Below are positions 26,863-35,936 of a stretch of DNA of 64,000 nt, piece after piece (positions within the stretch are counted from its first letter, which is position 1; each line of letters starts with the position of its first letter). The notes under the pieces are model-generated. The model was not told the DNA's origin, ran no database searches, and saw only the letters and a program-made list of their open reading frames with translations. The position numbers were made by a program, and so were the translations under genes. The stretch spans positions 1 to 64,000 of the forward strand of contig CANNCP010000006.1 of NCBI GenBank assembly GCA_947503145.1, written 5' to 3'. Source of the stretch: an uncultured Roseovarius sp. (lineage in GTDB: Bacteria; Pseudomonadota; Alphaproteobacteria; Rhodobacterales; Rhodobacteraceae).

Positions 26863-26895
26863 CCAAGACCCCGTTTTTGCGGGGTTTTGGCACCG
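26863..26895 (+). terminator. Rho-independent terminator after methyltransferase gene
   Basis: CCAAGACCCCG (26863-26873) pairs with CGGGGTTTTGG (26880-26890) across a short T-rich loop. The T-rich right arm and the 21-bp distance from the stop make this a clear end of the 24468-26841 operon. It may also serve the convergent pssA transcript. Confidence 0.85.
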
Positions 26896-26977
26896 GCGGC
26901 GGCACCCAATACCAGCGCAAGGCGCAGCGTCAACATTGCCACGGCACGCATCTATGTATCTTCCCTTGTCCCGATTA

Positions 26978-27766
26978 TCAGGCATCACCCTCGTCGTGGG
27001 ACGTCGCAAACCTGCTATCAGTCACGGCGCTGCCATGATCCATCCTGGTGAATGACAGGTACGAAAATGGAAAAGATCCAAGGTAGATCACGTTGCCTAC
27101 AATCAGCGTGGGCCAAGGATAGACCAGCAGACACACCACCAGCACCACAGCGCCAACAACCGCGAATGGAAGGTGGGCTCTTTTTATGGATGCATGTTTT
27201 ATCGAATAGGTCGGAAGCGTGCTGACGGCCAGCAATCCGACGCCGATGATGTAGATGGTTCGTGCGACGGGAAGATCGGCGTTCTGCCAGCCATGCAGGT
27301 GCAAAAAGACCGGCATCAGCGCAAGGCAGGCCAGAGCGGGCGCGGGCACACCAACAAAGAAGCCATCCCTTTTCAAAGTCACGTCCGTGCACTGAATGGA
27401 CAGGTTGAACCGCGCCAGCCTTAGCGCACAGCACACGGCCAGAACCAGTGTCGCGAGCCAGCCGAGGCTGGCATGCTCTGTCCCGATATAGAGTGTGTTG
27501 TAGAGCAGTAGCCCCGGCGCAATGCCAAAATTGAAGAAATCGGCCAAGCTGTCCAGTTCGGCACCAAACGGGCTGGCGGAATCCAGAAAGCGTGCAAGCT
27601 TGCCATCTGCCGCATCCAGGAACACAGCCAGCAAGATGAAATAGAGGCTTGCTTCCAGATGCCCCTCAATGCTCATCCGCACCGACGTCATTCCGGCACA
27701 AATCGCGAATACCGTGACGATGCTGGGAACCAGGTGGCGTAATTTGATCTGCTGCGCCCCGGTCAT
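26978..27766 (-). CDS. pssA: CDP-diacylglycerol-serine O-phosphatidyltransferase
   Basis: A 262-residue membrane enzyme with about eight helices and the complete CDP-alcohol phosphotransferase motif: [18 protein letters not shown] followed by AELDSLADF (about residues 51-77). It makes phosphatidylserine from CDP-diacylglycerol and serine in the inner membrane. The psd gene lies directly upstream with a four-base overlap, so this pair forms the phosphatidylethanolamine pathway. The C-terminal 20 residues after the last helix are polar and unconserved in appearance. Confidence 0.94.
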   Translation of the reverse strand: MTGAQQIKLRHLVPSIVTVFAICAGMTSVRMSIEGHLEASLYFILLAVFLDAADGKLARFLDSASPFGAELDSLADFFNFGIAPGLLLYNTLYIGTEHASLGWLATLVLAVCCALRLARFNLSIQCTDVTLKRDGFFVGVPAPALACLALMPVFLHLHGWQNADLPVARTIYIIGVGLLAVSTLPTYSIKHASIKRAHLPFAVVGAVVLVVCLLVYPWPTLIVGNVIYLGSFPFSYLSFTRMDHGSAVTDSRFATSHDEGDA

Positions 27767-28455
27767 TCTGCGATTCCGGGACGCACGGCGTGCGGCGTGC
27801 CCAGGTCGGCCAGAATGGTCTCGCCTGCAACGGCGGTCTGTCCGGCAGCAACCAGGGGCGACACACCTTCGGGCAGATACACGTCAAGACGACTGCCGAA
27901 CCGGATCAGGCCGAACCGGTGGCCGATCCCGATGCTGTCTCCCTCGCGGACAAAGCAGACGATACGTCTGGCAACAAGGCCAGCGATCTGGACAACGCCG
28001 ATGCGCACGCCCGCCGGGGTTTCGATCATCACTGAGTTGCGCTCATTCAGTTCGCTTGCCTTGTCGAACGAGGCGTTCAGGAATTTCCCCTTGTGATAGG
28101 AAATTCGCCGAACAGTACCTGCGATCGGTGCACGGTTCACATGGCAGTTGAACACGTTCATGAACACCGACACCCGCGTCACAGGGCTGCCTCCTAGCTC
28201 TAGATCCTCGGGCGGAACAACGTCCTGGATCAGTGACACGATACCGTCGGCGGGCGACAGGATAAGGCCTTCCTGCTGGGGGATCACGCGCACCGGGTCG
28301 CGAAAGAAATAGTAGCACCATATTGTCGCGCCGCAGCCGAGCCAGAACAGGGGCTCCCAGATAAACGCCAGAACGACAGTGATTGCAGCAAAGATCGCGA
28401 CAAATTTCCGCCCTTCCTTGTGCATCGGGACAGCGATGATCTTGACCATGTTCAT
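27763..28455 (-). CDS. psd: phosphatidylserine decarboxylase (short, archaeal-type class)
   Basis: About 230 residues, the short Psd class common in alphaproteobacteria. One or two membrane helices near residues 15-45 precede the [10 protein letters not shown] segment, then [26 protein letters not shown] and KASELNERN. The C-terminal [13 protein letters not shown] holds the Gly-Ser pair where the proenzyme cleaves itself to form the pyruvoyl group. It decarboxylates phosphatidylserine to phosphatidylethanolamine. An upstream extension to 28608 is open but not conserved in appearance; ATG 28455 (MNMVKII) is the usual start. Confidence 0.93.
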   Translation of the reverse strand: MNMVKIIAVPMHKEGRKFVAIFAAITVVLAFIWEPLFWLGCGATIWCYYFFRDPVRVIPQQEGLILSPADGIVSLIQDVVPPEDLELGGSPVTRVSVFMNVFNCHVNRAPIAGTVRRISYHKGKFLNASFDKASELNERNSVMIETPAGVRIGVVQIAGLVARRIVCFVREGDSIGIGHRFGLIRFGSRLDVYLPEGVSPLVAAGQTAVAGETILADLGTPHAVRPGIAE

Positions 28456-28748
28456 GGAAGTGCTTTCAGAGGTTTTCGAAATGGTGGAAAATAGCCGTTC
28501 CGACGAACACGCCATCTGTGACAAGCGTGCACATCTTGGCCAAGGAACTCGCCCTTGGCATCTTGTGCGAACGACTGCCAATGGTGCGCCGGATGATCGA
28601 CGATGCAATCGTCATGACGGTATTCAGGGGCAAATACAACAGGCATGCCAGAACGATATGGCAAAGGCAGTCTTGCTCCACAGCCGCCGGGTGCCCCAGG
28701 TCCGGCCGGCTTCCCGGTGTCGTGCGGGTCTGGTCGAGATGTGTCGCG

Positions 28749-29405
28749 TTATTCCATGGCGGGTTTGAGGCTGGTCATCAGGTGGTGAAATTTCTCTCCC
28801 TGAACGGCCACATGAGCGCGCAAGGCATTTGCCGTCCCCGTCGTATCACCGCGCTCCAGTCCAGTAACGATGGCTTCATGCTCGCTCATCGACTGTGCCA
28901 TACGGCCGCGCAGACGTAGCTGCTGGCGGCGGAAAGGGCGCAAGCGACGGTGCAGACGCAGCGCTTCTTTAAGTAGAAAGGCATTGCCGGATTGCGCATA
29001 AATCAAGTGATGAAAGCGCTCATTCTCGATGTAGTAGGTGCCAGCATCGTTGGTGGCGACGGCATCCCGGCATTTGGCATTTGCCTGACGCAGTTCGGCC
29101 AGCGCGGCGTCGCTGATTCGCAAGGCGGCAAGACGGCCGGCGACGGCCTCGAGTTCGGCCATGACCTCGAACATCTCGATCAACTCGACGGGGCCGGGCT
29201 GGCGCACGAAAACGCCGCGATGGGGGATGTGCGTCACGAGGCCGGATTGCGCCAGCTTTTGCAGCGCTTCGCGGATAGGGGTGCGCGACACGCCAAACCG
29301 GTCGGCCAGCGCATGTTCGTTCAGCCGATCGCCATCGGTGAACGTGCCGCCAAAGATCAGTTCCTCAATCTCTTCGGCAATACGATCTGTGCGACTCTTA
29401 TCCAT
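28749..29405 (-). CDS. matR: GntR/FCD-family regulator, probable malonate regulator MatR
   Basis: A 218-residue FadR-subfamily GntR protein. The winged HTH is at about residues 8-70 (EHALADRFGVSRTPIREALQ, wing HIPHRGVFV), with a C-terminal all-helical FCD ligand domain containing ENERFHHLIYAQSGN and the final metal-binding HVAVQGEKFHHL. It is divergent from a TRAP/malonyl-CoA operon, matching the position of MatR in rhizobial malonate loci. The palindromes at 29430-29459 lie between the two start codons and are probable operators. The open frame extends upstream to 29522, but ATG 29405 directly precedes the HTH domain. Predicted action: repression relieved by malonate or malonyl-CoA. Confidence 0.85.
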   Translation of the reverse strand: MDKSRTDRIAEEIEELIFGGTFTDGDRLNEHALADRFGVSRTPIREALQKLAQSGLVTHIPHRGVFVRQPGPVELIEMFEVMAELEAVAGRLAALRISDAALAELRQANAKCRDAVATNDAGTYYIENERFHHLIYAQSGNAFLLKEALRLHRRLRPFRRQQLRLRGRMAQSMSEHEAIVTGLERGDTTGTANALRAHVAVQGEKFHHLMTSLKPAME

Positions 29406-29429
29406 TCTGGAACCATACCTTGGGCCGAC

Positions 29430-29460
29430 TTGCATGCAAAGATTCATTTGCTGTATACAA
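29430..29460. promoter_or_regulatory. paired palindromes, likely GntR (MatR) operators
   Basis: Two perfect palindromes lie 12 bp apart in the divergent region: TTGCATGCAA at 29430-29439 and TGTATACA at 29452-29459, flanked as CTGTATACAA. The second matches the TGTATAC-type core bound by FCD/GntR regulators, including the rhizobial MatR site. Distances to matR (25 bp) and to the dctP start (about 90 bp) suit control of both promoters. Confidence 0.6.
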
Positions 29461-29546
29461 AGTGATTGACTCAAAATACCTGTCGCGCCACCCTGTTGGC
29501 GCGATCCGGAAGAGCCGGACAACTAGACACTCTGGGAGGAAGCGAA

Positions 29547-30533
29547 ATGAAAACCATGCTCAAGGCCGCCGTCGCGGCCACAGCCCTGATGGCCATAGGC
29601 GGCACCGCGTCGGCGGTGGAATTGCGCCTGTCGCATCAGTGGTCCAATAACGATGTGCGCCACAAGGTTGCGCAGATGGTCGCTGATGAAGTGGCCGCCG
29701 CCGATGTGGATCTCGATATCAAGATATTTGGCTCCAAGTCGCTGTTCAAACCGACCGAGCAATATAAGCCGCTCAGCCGGGGTCAGCTGGATATGACGGT
29801 GTTTCCGCTCAGCTATGCCGGGGGACAAGAGCCAGCGTTCAACCTGACGCTCATGCCCGGTCTGGTAAAGAACCACGACCATGCCGCGCGCCTCAATGAC
29901 AGCGAATTCATGCAAGCAATCGAGGCCAAGATGGCCGAGGATGACGTGATGACGCTGGTACACGGCTATCTGGCCGGTGGTTTTGCCGGCACGGACAAGT
30001 GCATCACCAAACCTGCCGATGTCGAAGGTATGCAGACCCGCGCCGCCGGCAAGGCGTTTGAACAGATGCTGGCCGGGGCAGGGGCCTCGATTGCGTCGAT
30101 GGCCAGTTCAGACATTTACAACGCCATGCAGACCGGCGTTCTGGACGCGGCCAACACCTCATCCGCATCTTTCGTCAGCTACCGCATTTACGAGCAGGTC
30201 GCATGCTATACACCTGCGGGCGAGTATGCGTTGTGGTTCATGTATCAACCGCTGTTGATGAACAAATCCAAGTTCGAGAGCCTGACAGACGAGCAGCAGC
30301 AAGCCCTGCTTGATGCTTCGGCCAAGGCGGAGGCGTTCTATCTGGAAGAGGCGAAAAAGGAGGATGCAGCTTCGGTCGATGTGTTCCGTGATGCAGGAGT
30401 CGAAATCGCGGACATGACGCAGGAGGATTTTGATGCATGGCGCGAGATCGCCACGCAAACATCCTACAAGAGTTTCGTCGAAGAAGTTCCGGGCGGCCAG
30501 GATCTGCTGGACATGGCGCTGTCGGTCGAATGA
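29547..30533 (+). CDS. matP: malonate TRAP transporter substrate-binding protein (DctP)
   Basis: A 328-residue periplasmic receptor with an ordinary Sec signal (LKAAVAATALMAIGGTASA) and the DctP fold. ELRLSHQWSNNDVRH opens the mature chain, and MQTRAAGKAFEQML carries the conserved carboxylate-binding Arg at about 163. ATG 29547 follows a good GGGAGGA ribosome site; the frame is open upstream without conserved sequence. Linked genes encode malonyl-CoA synthetase and decarboxylase, so malonate is the expected ligand, as for rhizobial MatP. A GC-rich hairpin separates it from the membrane-subunit genes. Confidence 0.9.
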   Translation: MKTMLKAAVAATALMAIGGTASAVELRLSHQWSNNDVRHKVAQMVADEVAAADVDLDIKIFGSKSLFKPTEQYKPLSRGQLDMTVFPLSYAGGQEPAFNLTLMPGLVKNHDHAARLNDSEFMQAIEAKMAEDDVMTLVHGYLAGGFAGTDKCITKPADVEGMQTRAAGKAFEQMLAGAGASIASMASSDIYNAMQTGVLDAANTSSASFVSYRIYEQVACYTPAGEYALWFMYQPLLMNKSKFESLTDEQQQALLDASAKAEAFYLEEAKKEDAASVDVFRDAGVEIADMTQEDFDAWREIATQTSYKSFVEEVPGGQDLLDMALSVE

Positions 30534-30542
30534 TTTCAACAG

Positions 30543-30569
30543 GGCAGGGATGGCAATGCCGTCCCTGCC
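30543..30569 (+). terminator. intercistronic hairpin between TRAP receptor and membrane-subunit genes
   Basis: GGCAGGGA (30543-30550) pairs with TCCCTGCC (30562-30569), with a further GGC/GCC inner pair. There is no T-run, so it more likely tunes or protects the receptor mRNA 3' end than stops transcription fully; this fits the higher need for receptor than for membrane subunits. Confidence 0.55.
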
Positions 30570-30730
30570 TGCTGTCACGAACGTGCCGGGCAAATGTCTT
30601 TCTGTGGGCGAAGTAAGTGCTCCGTTCGCGGGGCAATTCAATAAATACTCTTAATTTTACTGGCGTTTGCATCAAACCTGTAACTCGGATTGAATGCAGA
30701 ACGCCTTATCCAACTTGAACAGGAGCCGAG

Positions 30731-31279
30731 ATGGCAGGTCAGCTGATGCAGCGCGTCGCCAAAACAGGCAACAATCCCTTTCTGCGCGTAGTCGCTGCGA
30801 TCTCGACATTCGCGGGCTGGGTATCGGCCGCGATGATCGTCGTCGCCGTGGGGATCACCTGTCAGATGATTTTCGTGCGTGCGGTGCTGAACCACTCGAC
30901 AATCTGGCAAACCGAAATGGTCGTCTATCTGGTGGTCGGGGCCACCCTGATCGGCTTGCCTTATGTGCAACGGCTGCGCGGTCATGTGAACGTCGATCTG
31001 GTCCCTATTGCCCTGCCATCTCGCGCACGGTTCGTGATGGCCTGTTTTACCCTGTCACTCAGCATTGCCGTTGTCGCGGTGATGTTCTGGTATGGCTTTG
31101 ATTACTGGCATTATGCGTGGGATAGGGGCTGGCGCTCGGAGTCGATCTGGGGCGTGCGCCTGTGGATACCCTATATGGCGCTGCCTGTCGGGTTTGGCCT
31201 GCTGCTGTTGCAACTGATCGCAGACATGATCGGCCTCATCCTCAGAATCGAGGCCCCCTTCGGACTGGAGAATACCTGA
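30731..31279 (+). CDS. matQ: malonate TRAP transporter small membrane subunit (DctQ)
   Basis: A 182-residue membrane protein with four helices (about 18-42, 55-78, 98-120 and 138-165) and the DctQ signature RLRGHVNVDLVP. It has a good AGGAG ribosome site at 30721. The stop overlaps the dctM start (TGATG). It belongs to the malonate operon by context. Confidence 0.9.
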   Translation: MAGQLMQRVAKTGNNPFLRVVAAISTFAGWVSAAMIVVAVGITCQMIFVRAVLNHSTIWQTEMVVYLVVGATLIGLPYVQRLRGHVNVDLVPIALPSRARFVMACFTLSLSIAVVAVMFWYGFDYWHYAWDRGWRSESIWGVRLWIPYMALPVGFGLLLLQLIADMIGLILRIEAPFGLENT

Positions 31280-32595
31280 TGGATCCGCTTGCTCTGGGCG
31301 CACTCGTCGCGCTCTGCACGATTGGCGTGCTGTTTTCCGGCGTTTCCGTGGCTCTGGGGCTGCTGATCGTTTCTGGCGGTTTCCTCATGGCGTTTGACGG
31401 GCTGCGCAGTCTGGAACTTATGCCTGAGTTGTTTTTTGGCGGTCTCGATAGCTTCGCGCTGCTCAGCATTCCGATGTTCATCATCATGGGGTCTTCTATT
31501 GCGTCAACCCGCGCAGGTGCAGACCTGTATGAAGCGCTGGAACGGTGGCTGACGCGCATTCCCGGTGGCCTCGTCATCTCGAACCTCGGAGCCTGCGCAC
31601 TGTTTGCCGCCATGTCCGGCTCCAGCCCCGCGACCTGCGCGGCCATTGGCAAGATGGGCATCCCGGAAATGCGCAAGCGTGGCTATCCTGACGGTGTTGC
31701 AGCGGGCAGTATCGCAGCCGGCGGTACGCTGGGCATCCTGATCCCGCCGTCTGTCACCATGATTGTTTACGGGATCGCAACCGAAACCTCGATCGGACGA
31801 TTGTTCCTGGCCGGCGTCATACCGGGTGCATTGCTCGTCGCGTTGTTCATGGCATGGGCGCTTTATTCGACATGGCGCTCGGGCAATACCAAAGTGCTGA
31901 CAGCTGGCAGTTATTCATGGCGTCAGAAGTTTGAGATCCTGCCGCGTGTACTGCCCTTCCTCTTCATCATCCTCGGAGTGCTCTACGCCATGTATGGCGG
32001 CGTTGCGACGCCATCAGAAACCGCTGCGGTCGGCGCGCTTTTGTGCATCATTGTCGCCATGCTGATCTACAAGCTCTGGAGTCCGGCGGGCCTTTGGGTG
32101 ATCCTGCGCGATAGTACCCGCGAGTCTGTGATGATCCTCTTCATCATCGCCGCCGCCAGCGTCTTTTCCTATATGCTCAGCAGCTTGTTCATCACGCAAA
32201 GCATCGCGGAATGGATCGGCACGCTTGATGTGAACCGCTGGGTGCTGATGGGGGCAATCAACATCTTCTTGCTGATTGCGGGGTTTTTCCTGCCACCGGT
32301 TGCGGTGATCCTGATGGCGGCGCCAATCCTGATGCCGATCATCACCATTGCAGGGTTTGATCCCATCTGGTTTGCCGTGGTGCTGACCATCAATATGGAG
32401 ATCGGCCTGATCAGCCCACCCGTTGGCCTGAACCTCTATGTCATCAACGGTATCGCGCCCGACATCTCGCTCAAGACAATTCTCATGGGCTCGCTGCCTT
32501 TTGTCGGCTGCATGGTGCTGGCGATCATTCTGCTGTGCATCTTTCCGGAATTGGTGACATGGCTGCCTGACTATGTGATGGGCAAAGCCATATGA
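31279..32595 (+). CDS. matM: malonate TRAP transporter large membrane subunit (DctM)
   Basis: A 438-residue, 12-helix transporter subunit. Characteristic segments are AAMSGSSPATCAAIG, GGTLGILIPPSVTMIVYG and the late GLISPPVGLNLYVING. The open frame starts earlier at 31162, but ATG 31279, overlapping the dctQ stop, gives the normal N-terminus. The stop overlaps the malonyl-CoA decarboxylase start by four bases, tying transport to metabolism. Confidence 0.93.
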   Translation: MDPLALGALVALCTIGVLFSGVSVALGLLIVSGGFLMAFDGLRSLELMPELFFGGLDSFALLSIPMFIIMGSSIASTRAGADLYEALERWLTRIPGGLVISNLGACALFAAMSGSSPATCAAIGKMGIPEMRKRGYPDGVAAGSIAAGGTLGILIPPSVTMIVYGIATETSIGRLFLAGVIPGALLVALFMAWALYSTWRSGNTKVLTAGSYSWRQKFEILPRVLPFLFIILGVLYAMYGGVATPSETAAVGALLCIIVAMLIYKLWSPAGLWVILRDSTRESVMILFIIAAASVFSYMLSSLFITQSIAEWIGTLDVNRWVLMGAINIFLLIAGFFLPPVAVILMAAPILMPIITIAGFDPIWFAVVLTINMEIGLISPPVGLNLYVINGIAPDISLKTILMGSLPFVGCMVLAIILLCIFPELVTWLPDYVMGKAI

Positions 32596-33836
32596 CGGTC
32601 CTGTCTGATCTTCTGGCCGTCGTCCTGGAGCGGGGGCCTGGCGCGGCGCGGCGTGCCGATTGGGGCCGTCGGCCCGTCGAAGAGCTGGCCGACGCGCTGA
32701 TCACCGCCCATGGCGAGACCTCGGGACAAATGCTGGCCGAAAAGATCCTGACGCGGTTCAGCGCGATGGATGACGCAGCCAAGGTGGTGTTTTTCCACCA
32801 TCTGGCCGAGGAGATGAACCTCGATCCCGGTGCCGCGCGCATGGCGCTGGACACGTATGAGACCGCGCCGTCACGTCAGAGCTACCGTTCTTTTCTGAAG
32901 ACCTCCGAAGCACCGAGGCAAGAGCTGATCCGCCGTCTGAACCGGGTTGAGGGTGCGACTGGCGCGCTGGTCGAGATGCGTGCGGATCTGTTGCGCCTGG
33001 GGCGCGGTGTGCCGGAGCTTGAGGCGCTGGACCTCGATTTTCGCCACCTCTTTGCGTCGTGGTTCAACCTTGGCTTTTTGGCGTTACGCGCGATCACATG
33101 GGAAACCCCGGCGCATATTCTGGAAAAGATCATCGCTTACGAGGCCGTTCACGCCATCGACAGCTGGGAAGACCTGCGTCGTCGCGTGCAGCCAGAGGAC
33201 CGGCGCTGTTTCGCCTTTTTTCACCCTGCCATGCCGGATGAGCCGCTGATCTTTGTCGAGGTCGCGCTGACGCGTGGTATCCCCGGCGGAGTGCAACCTC
33301 TGCTGGCCGAGAGCCGCGAGGCGCTGGCCCCTGAGCGCGCCGATACGGCCGTGTTTTATTCGATCTCGAATTGTCAGGCCGGGCTGGCCGGTATTTCCTT
33401 TGGCAATTCGCTGATCAAACAGGTGGCAGGGGATCTGGCCGCCGATCTGCCCGGACTTTCGCGCTTTGTCACACTGTCGCCGATCCCCGGCCTGATGGAC
33501 TGGCTGGCGACCATGGATATAGAGGCGGACGAGGCCGATCTGCCCGCATTGGCTGCGCACTATCTGCTGAATGCAAAAGGGGCCGCCGGAGCACCACAAG
33601 ACCCGGTTGCGCGCTTCCATCTGGGCAACGGGGCAATCATACATGCGCTTCACGCCGGAGCCGACCTGTCGGAGAAGGGGCGCACACAATCAGGCGGTAT
33701 GATGGTTAATTATCTCTATGATCTGCGCCGCACCGCAGAGCGGCACGAGGCTTTTGCCAGTGCCGACAGCATCGCCGCTTCCTCGGCAGTAAAATCACTG
33801 GCCGCCACCGGCGAGACCAAATTGAAAGGAGCCTGA
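32592..33836 (+). CDS. matA: malonyl-CoA decarboxylase
   Basis: A 414-residue MCD-family enzyme converting malonyl-CoA to acetyl-CoA and CO2. An N-terminal helical domain (to about residue 150) is followed by the GNAT-like catalytic domain with FFHPAMPDEPLIFVEVALT, SISNCQAGLAGISFGNSLIK and FHLGNGAIIHAL. The catalytic Ser/His pair of the family is expected in the HPAMPDEP and late-domain segments. Size fits bacterial MatA. It sits between the transporter and malonyl-CoA synthetase genes, completing the malonate to acetyl-CoA route. Confidence 0.94.
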   Translation: MTVLSDLLAVVLERGPGAARRADWGRRPVEELADALITAHGETSGQMLAEKILTRFSAMDDAAKVVFFHHLAEEMNLDPGAARMALDTYETAPSRQSYRSFLKTSEAPRQELIRRLNRVEGATGALVEMRADLLRLGRGVPELEALDLDFRHLFASWFNLGFLALRAITWETPAHILEKIIAYEAVHAIDSWEDLRRRVQPEDRRCFAFFHPAMPDEPLIFVEVALTRGIPGGVQPLLAESREALAPERADTAVFYSISNCQAGLAGISFGNSLIKQVAGDLAADLPGLSRFVTLSPIPGLMDWLATMDIEADEADLPALAAHYLLNAKGAAGAPQDPVARFHLGNGAIIHALHAGADLSEKGRTQSGGMMVNYLYDLRRTAERHEAFASADSIAASSAVKSLAATGETKLKGA

Positions 33837-33839
33837 CCC

Positions 33840-35357
33840 ATGGCAAACCCTTTGTACGATACGCTTTTCGCTCGCCATGCCGGTCAATCACGGCCGTTTC
33901 TGATCCTGTCGGACGGACGCGAGATCAGCTATGCTGAGTTCCTCGGGCAGGTCGCACGTATTGCGAACCATCTGACCGAGTTGGGGCTGAAGCCGGGCGA
34001 GAGGCTGGCCGCACAGGTGCAGAAATCACCCGAAGCCCTCGCCCTTTATGGCGCATGCGTGCAGGCGGGCATCGTGTTTTTGCCGCTCAATACCGCCTAT
34101 ACGGCGAGCGAAGTCTCTTACTTTATTGAGGATTCCGGTGCGGCTCTCGTGGTTTGTGATGCCGATGCTGCCTCTTTGCTGGCGCCTGTGGCGGACAATC
34201 TAGGCGCAAAATTGGCGACGTTGAATGCCGATGGCACTGGCAGTTTGATGGAGGGTGCGACAGGGCAGCCGGACAGCTTTGCCACAGTTGCGCGCAAGGG
34301 CGATGATCTGGCGGCACTGCTTTATACCTCCGGCACGACCGGGCGCTCAAAGGGGGCGATGCTGAGCCAGGACAATCTGCTGAGCAACGCCAAAGTGCTG
34401 GTGGATGAATGGCGATTTACCGAGGCCGATGTGTTGCTGCATGCACTGCCGATTTTCCACACCCATGGGCTGTTCGTGGCAAGCAATGTCATATTGGCGG
34501 TGGGCGGCGCGATGATCTTTTTGCCGAAATTCGATGTCGACACGGTGATCGCGCAATTGCCGCGCGCCACGACAATGATGGGTGTGCCGACCTTTTACAC
34601 AAGGCTGCTGGATGATGCGCGCTTTGATCGCGAAGCGACGCAGCATATGCGCCTGTTCACGTCTGGCAGCGCGCCTCTTCTGGCGGAGACGCATGAACGC
34701 TTTAGTGCGCGCACGGGTCACGCGATTCTTGAGCGGTACGGGATGACCGAGACCAACATGAGCACCTCAAACCCTTACGACGGAGAGCGCCGCGCCGGGA
34801 CGGTTGGATTTGCGCTTCCGGGGGTCGAGTTGAAGATATGCGATCCGGCCACTGGCGCGCCGACACCGCAGGGTGAGGTTGGCCAGATCGAGGTCCGCGG
34901 CCCGAACGTCTTTCAGGGTTATTGGCAGATGCCGGAAAAGACCGCCGAGGAATTGCGCAAAGACGGATTTTTCATCACCGGCGATCTGGGGTTGATCGAC
35001 GATCAGGGCTATGTTCAGATCGTCGGCCGGGACAAGGATTTGATCATCTCGGGTGGCTATAACATCTACCCAAAAGAGATCGAGCTGGTGCTGGACGAAC
35101 AACCCGGTGTTCTGGAAAGCGCGGTGATCGGTGTGCCTCATTCCGACTTTGGCGAAACGGTGGTGGGTGTTCTGGTCGCGGAGCGCGGGCAGCAACCTGA
35201 TGAGGCGGCTATCATGGCCGCGGCGGGCGCGACGCTGGCGCGTTTCAAACACCCCCGCAAGCTTATCGTTGTGGACGAGTTGCCGCGCAACACGATGGGC
35301 AAGGTTCAGAAAAACATCCTGCGCGATCGGTATCGTGAGCTTTTTGCGTCGGCTTAG
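33840..35357 (+). CDS. matB: malonyl-CoA synthetase
   Basis: A 505-residue ANL ligase of MatB type that activates malonate with ATP and CoA. Motifs: P-loop YTSGTTGRSKGAMLSQ (about 162-177), LPIFHTHGLFV, LERYGMTETNMSTSNPYDG (the malonate-specific MSTSNPYDGER region is typical of MatB) and the catalytic lysine in NTMGKVQKN. It starts 3 bp after matA with a GAAAGGAG ribosome site. A strong terminator follows. Confidence 0.94.
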   Translation: MANPLYDTLFARHAGQSRPFLILSDGREISYAEFLGQVARIANHLTELGLKPGERLAAQVQKSPEALALYGACVQAGIVFLPLNTAYTASEVSYFIEDSGAALVVCDADAASLLAPVADNLGAKLATLNADGTGSLMEGATGQPDSFATVARKGDDLAALLYTSGTTGRSKGAMLSQDNLLSNAKVLVDEWRFTEADVLLHALPIFHTHGLFVASNVILAVGGAMIFLPKFDVDTVIAQLPRATTMMGVPTFYTRLLDDARFDREATQHMRLFTSGSAPLLAETHERFSARTGHAILERYGMTETNMSTSNPYDGERRAGTVGFALPGVELKICDPATGAPTPQGEVGQIEVRGPNVFQGYWQMPEKTAEELRKDGFFITGDLGLIDDQGYVQIVGRDKDLIISGGYNIYPKEIELVLDEQPGVLESAVIGVPHSDFGETVVGVLVAERGQQPDEAAIMAAAGATLARFKHPRKLIVVDELPRNTMGKVQKNILRDRYRELFASA

Positions 35358-35363
35358 GACACC

Positions 35364-35405
35364 TCGCGTTCAATCCGTGATCGGGATTGAACGCGAAATA
35401 TTTTA
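35364..35405 (+). terminator. Rho-independent terminator after matB
   Basis: Perfect 13-bp stem: TCGCGTTCAATCC (35364-35376) with GGATTGAACGCGA (35384-35396), seven-base loop, then an AT-rich tail ending in TTTTA. It closes the malonate operon. Confidence 0.8.
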
Positions 35406-35573
35406 GGCGCCTGGCCGACTCCAAGTATGCCTTGCACGACAAGATGCTGTGATCAGAGCCTGTCGGTGTTCCAGAGATCGGGGGCAGAGGGTCTGGCCCC
35501 GGGAGAATTCGTTTTTGAAACAGCTTGCAAATGCATTTGACCCGTAGTTGACTGAATACTGATACGCTTTTTC

Positions 35574-35905
35574 ATGCGTTCCACGTTAGTAGGGGCGAAA
35601 TGCATGGCAAGATTTGACTGCGTTGGCCGGTTGGTCGAGTTTGATCTGGTCCAAAAGAATTACGATGACGAACCTCTGATGGTGAACGGGTTGAACCCTG
35701 CCAACAGGAGGTGCGAGGCGTCATTTGTATGGGGGACACCCCTCACATACGGCTGCGTATGATCTGCGCAGGTGATTTCATCATCAAAGGCCGTAACACC
35801 ATCGGTCAGCGGCGTCTGGCAACGGCTGAGACGCTGTGTATTGCCGGGATTCCAGGGGATGTCCGTGCGTTGGATACACCCGTAAACGCAATTGCATTAC
35901 GCTAA
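35574..35905 (+). pseudogene. remnant of ABC transporter ATPase (C-terminal TOBE-like domain only)
   Basis: The frame at 35711-35905 reads MGDTPHIRLRM, then DFIIKGRNTIGQRRLA and, near its end, GDVRALD. These match the last 60 residues of PotA/UgpC-type ATPases: the TOBE_2 domain with its GDTxxxRLR strand and closing ALD motif. Upstream, frame 35574-35762 (with GRLVEFDL and NPANRRCEA) appears to continue the same domain in a different phase, implying a frameshift near 35710. Nothing resembling Walker A, the signature motif or Walker B remains. It lies just before the binding-protein and permease genes of a polyamine-type transporter, where the ATPase would be expected, so it is read as a decayed gene. 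A short GTG-initiated protein of 64 residues is the alternative. Confidence 0.6.
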
Positions 35906-35936
35906 CCAAAGCAATCCCGGAGGAGGGGAAACGCAT

